From assembly GCA_938023895.1 (NCBI GenBank), contig CALJDH010000222.1, positions 1 through 6,119 of the forward strand: 6,119 bases of DNA. The letters are read 5' to 3'. Numbering within the stretch: the first letter of the stretch is position 1; each line of letters starts with the position of its first letter. This document shows, one piece after another, positions 5,057 to 6,119 of the stretch. A program made the translations under genes and the position numbers. The notes under the pieces are model-generated. The model was not told the origin of the DNA. It worked only from the letters and a program-made list of their open reading frames with translations, and searched no databases. This DNA comes from an uncultured Aliiroseovarius sp. (GTDB lineage: Bacteria; Pseudomonadota; Alphaproteobacteria; Rhodobacterales; Rhodobacteraceae).

Positions 5057-5082
5057 GGGCGTAGGGGGCCAACCCTGCGCTC
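5057..5082 (+). other. Hairpin immediately upstream of the trkH start
   Basis: GGGCGTAGGG (5057-5066) pairs with CCCTGCGCTC (5073-5082) in ten positions, eight Watson-Crick and two G-U, around the loop GGCCAA. The stem ends at the base before the ATG at 5083. The only Shine-Dalgarno-like stretch, GGGGG (5064-5068), sits in the left arm and loop, 14 nt from the start. It could terminate upstream transcription or limit trkH translation. Confidence 0.45.
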
Positions 5083-6119
5083 ATGTTGGATTTGCGACCT
5101 GTCATCTATGTTATCGGGCTTCTTGTCGCCGTTCTGGGCGCAACGATGCTGATCCCGGTCGTGATCGATCTGGTCGACAACAACCCCGATTGGCAGGTTT
5201 TTCTGCAAAGCGCCGTTGTGACGATGCTGATCGGCGGGTCGATGGCCCTGTCCACCGCAAATGGCGTAGGCAAAGGCCTGACGATCCAACAAACCTTTCT
5301 TCTGACAACCGGTGTGTGGGTGGCGTTGCCGATCTTTGGCGCATTGCCCTTTGCCTTGGGTGAGCTGGACGCCCGCCCCGTGGACGCGTTTTTCGAAGCG
5401 ATGTCCGGTCTGACCACCACCGGATCAACCGTGTTGTCGGGGCTGGATGACCTGCCCAAGGGGCTTTTGTTCTGGCGTGGGCTTTTGCAGTGGTTCGGCG
5501 GCATCGGCATTATTGTTGTGGCGATGGTGTTCCTGCCCGAACTGCGCGTCGGCGGCATGCAGATCTTCCGCTCGGAAGGCTTCGACACCTTCGGCAAGAT
5601 ACTGCCCCGCGCGACCGAGATTTCCTCGCGTATCTCAGTGATCTACTTCACCCTGACCGCGCTGTGCGCACTGGCCTATTTTTCGCTGGGGATGAGCTTT
5701 TTCGACGCGGTGACCCATGCGATGACCACGATCGCAACGGGGGGCTACGCGAACTATGACGCCTCGTTTGGGGCGTTTGGGGCGGGGCCGGAATATGCGG
5801 CCGTGGTGTTCATGCTGCTGGCCGCGTTGCCCTTCGTGCGCTACGTACAGATCCTGCAAGGCACCGCGCGTCCGCTGTTGCATGACCCGCAGGTGCGCGG
5901 CTTCTTCATGACGCTGGTGGTGATCGTCGCCATCATGGTGCTGTGGCGCTGGCTGGCGGATGGGCAACTGAGCGAGCAATCCCTGCGCAAAACGCTGTTC
6001 AACCTGACCTCGATCCTGACGGGCACGGGCTATGCCTCGCAGGATTACATGATGTGGGGCGGCTTCCCGGTCGTCATGTTTTTCTTTGTGGGCCTGATCG
6101 GCGGCTGCGCTGGGTCGAC
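5083..6119 (+). CDS. trkH: TrkH potassium-uptake channel subunit, 3' end outside the window
   Basis: Inner-membrane, ion-translocating subunit of the Trk K+ uptake system, gated by cytoplasmic TrkA. The frame is open from ATG 5083 to the right edge with no stop, giving 345 residues of a protein that is usually about 480. The family consists of four membrane-pore-membrane repeats, and three selectivity-filter loops are complete here: MSGLTTTGSTVL (107-118), MTTIATGGYANYDAS (214-228) and NLTSILTGTGYASQD (307-321). The fourth is just starting at IGGCAGS (339-345). QWFGGIGIIVVAMVFLPELR (136-155) and LPFVRYVQILQG (249-260) are also typical. The N terminus MLDLRPVIYVIGLLVAVLGA matches family starts, so ATG 5083 is preferred although its ribosome-binding site is poor; the TTG at 5086 is a possible alternative. 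It probably needs a separately encoded trkA, which is not in this window. Residues after 345 cannot be judged. Confidence 0.94.
   Translation, partial: MLDLRPVIYVIGLLVAVLGATMLIPVVIDLVDNNPDWQVFLQSAVVTMLIGGSMALSTANGVGKGLTIQQTFLLTTGVWVALPIFGALPFALGELDARPVDAFFEAMSGLTTTGSTVLSGLDDLPKGLLFWRGLLQWFGGIGIIVVAMVFLPELRVGGMQIFRSEGFDTFGKILPRATEISSRISVIYFTLTALCALAYFSLGMSFFDAVTHAMTTIATGGYANYDASFGAFGAGPEYAAVVFMLLAALPFVRYVQILQGTARPLLHDPQVRGFFMTLVVIVAIMVLWRWLADGQLSEQSLRKTLFNLTSILTGTGYASQDYMMWGGFPVVMFFFVGLIGGCAGS

Noticed and set aside
5047..5075. Perfect -35 TTGACA at 5047-5052 as the trkH promoter
   Set aside because: No acceptable -10 exists at 16-19 nt (the bases there read CCAACCCT), so the match alone is not enough to call a promoter.
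5025..5082. CcsR-like sRNAs downstream of the DUF1127 gene, by analogy with the Rhodobacter sphaeroides CcaF1 locus
   Set aside because: There are no CCTCCTCCC-type motifs or tandem hairpins here. The gap before trkH is only 58 bp.
5043..5363. A 106-codon plus-strand frame overlapping the start of trkH
   Set aside because: It is in another frame from trkH, lacks a domain and reads as Arg/Cys-rich shadow. The trkH frame shows clear K+ filter motifs across the same bases.
1..6119. Mobile elements, CRISPR, defence genes, tRNA/rRNA or a novel multi-gene system
   Set aside because: No transposase, integrase, repeat array, toxin-antitoxin pair or structural RNA other than the SAM-II leader could be seen. 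All larger frames are explained by six genes (two cut by the edges) plus one small DUF1127 protein.

Overview
The window is GC-rich, dense and largely ordinary chromosome. It looks like an alphaproteobacterium of the Rhodobacteraceae/Roseobacter group: there is a SAM-II riboswitch in front of metZ, a long-form FolE2, a small DUF1127 protein, and an EamA transporter followed by yciB/ispZ. The taxonomic call is inference from gene content and protein style, not a database match.

Layout from left to right. (1) 2-721 is an EamA/DMT permease cut by the left edge. It is followed 10 nt later, in an evident operon, by the YciB/IspZ inner-membrane septation protein (732-1334). (2) A YfcG-like glutathione S-transferase (1353-2054, minus strand) converges on yciB; both stop codons lie inside one perfect 8-bp inverted repeat. 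(3) A 266-bp divergent region (2055-2320) holds a candidate sigma70 promoter, a textbook SAM-II aptamer (2186-2240), a small linker hairpin and a strong intrinsic terminator (2271-2302). These lead into metZ (2321-3499), O-succinylhomoserine sulfhydrylase. (4) folE2 (3585-4691), GTP cyclohydrolase IB, has its own good promoter. (5) A 105-bp gap rich in small inverted repeats leads to a 75-residue DUF1127 protein (4797-5024). (6) trkH (5083 to the right edge) encodes a potassium-uptake membrane subunit and runs off the window; it is an open frame with no stop here.

The genes do not form one pathway. They are separate housekeeping units: transport and envelope (EamA, YciB, TrkH), thiol redox (GST), methionine synthesis (MetZ) and pterin/folate synthesis (FolE2). 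The best-supported regulation is SAM feedback on metZ. High SAM should stabilise the aptamer and favour the terminator just before the metZ ribosome-binding site. I found no mobile element, CRISPR array, tRNA, rRNA, phage gene or defence system, and nothing that amounts to a new multi-gene system. The points worth a second look are RNA-level: the SAM-II/terminator arrangement, a hairpin overlapping the DUF1127 ribosome-binding site, a hairpin abutting the trkH start, and the shared stop-codon palindrome.
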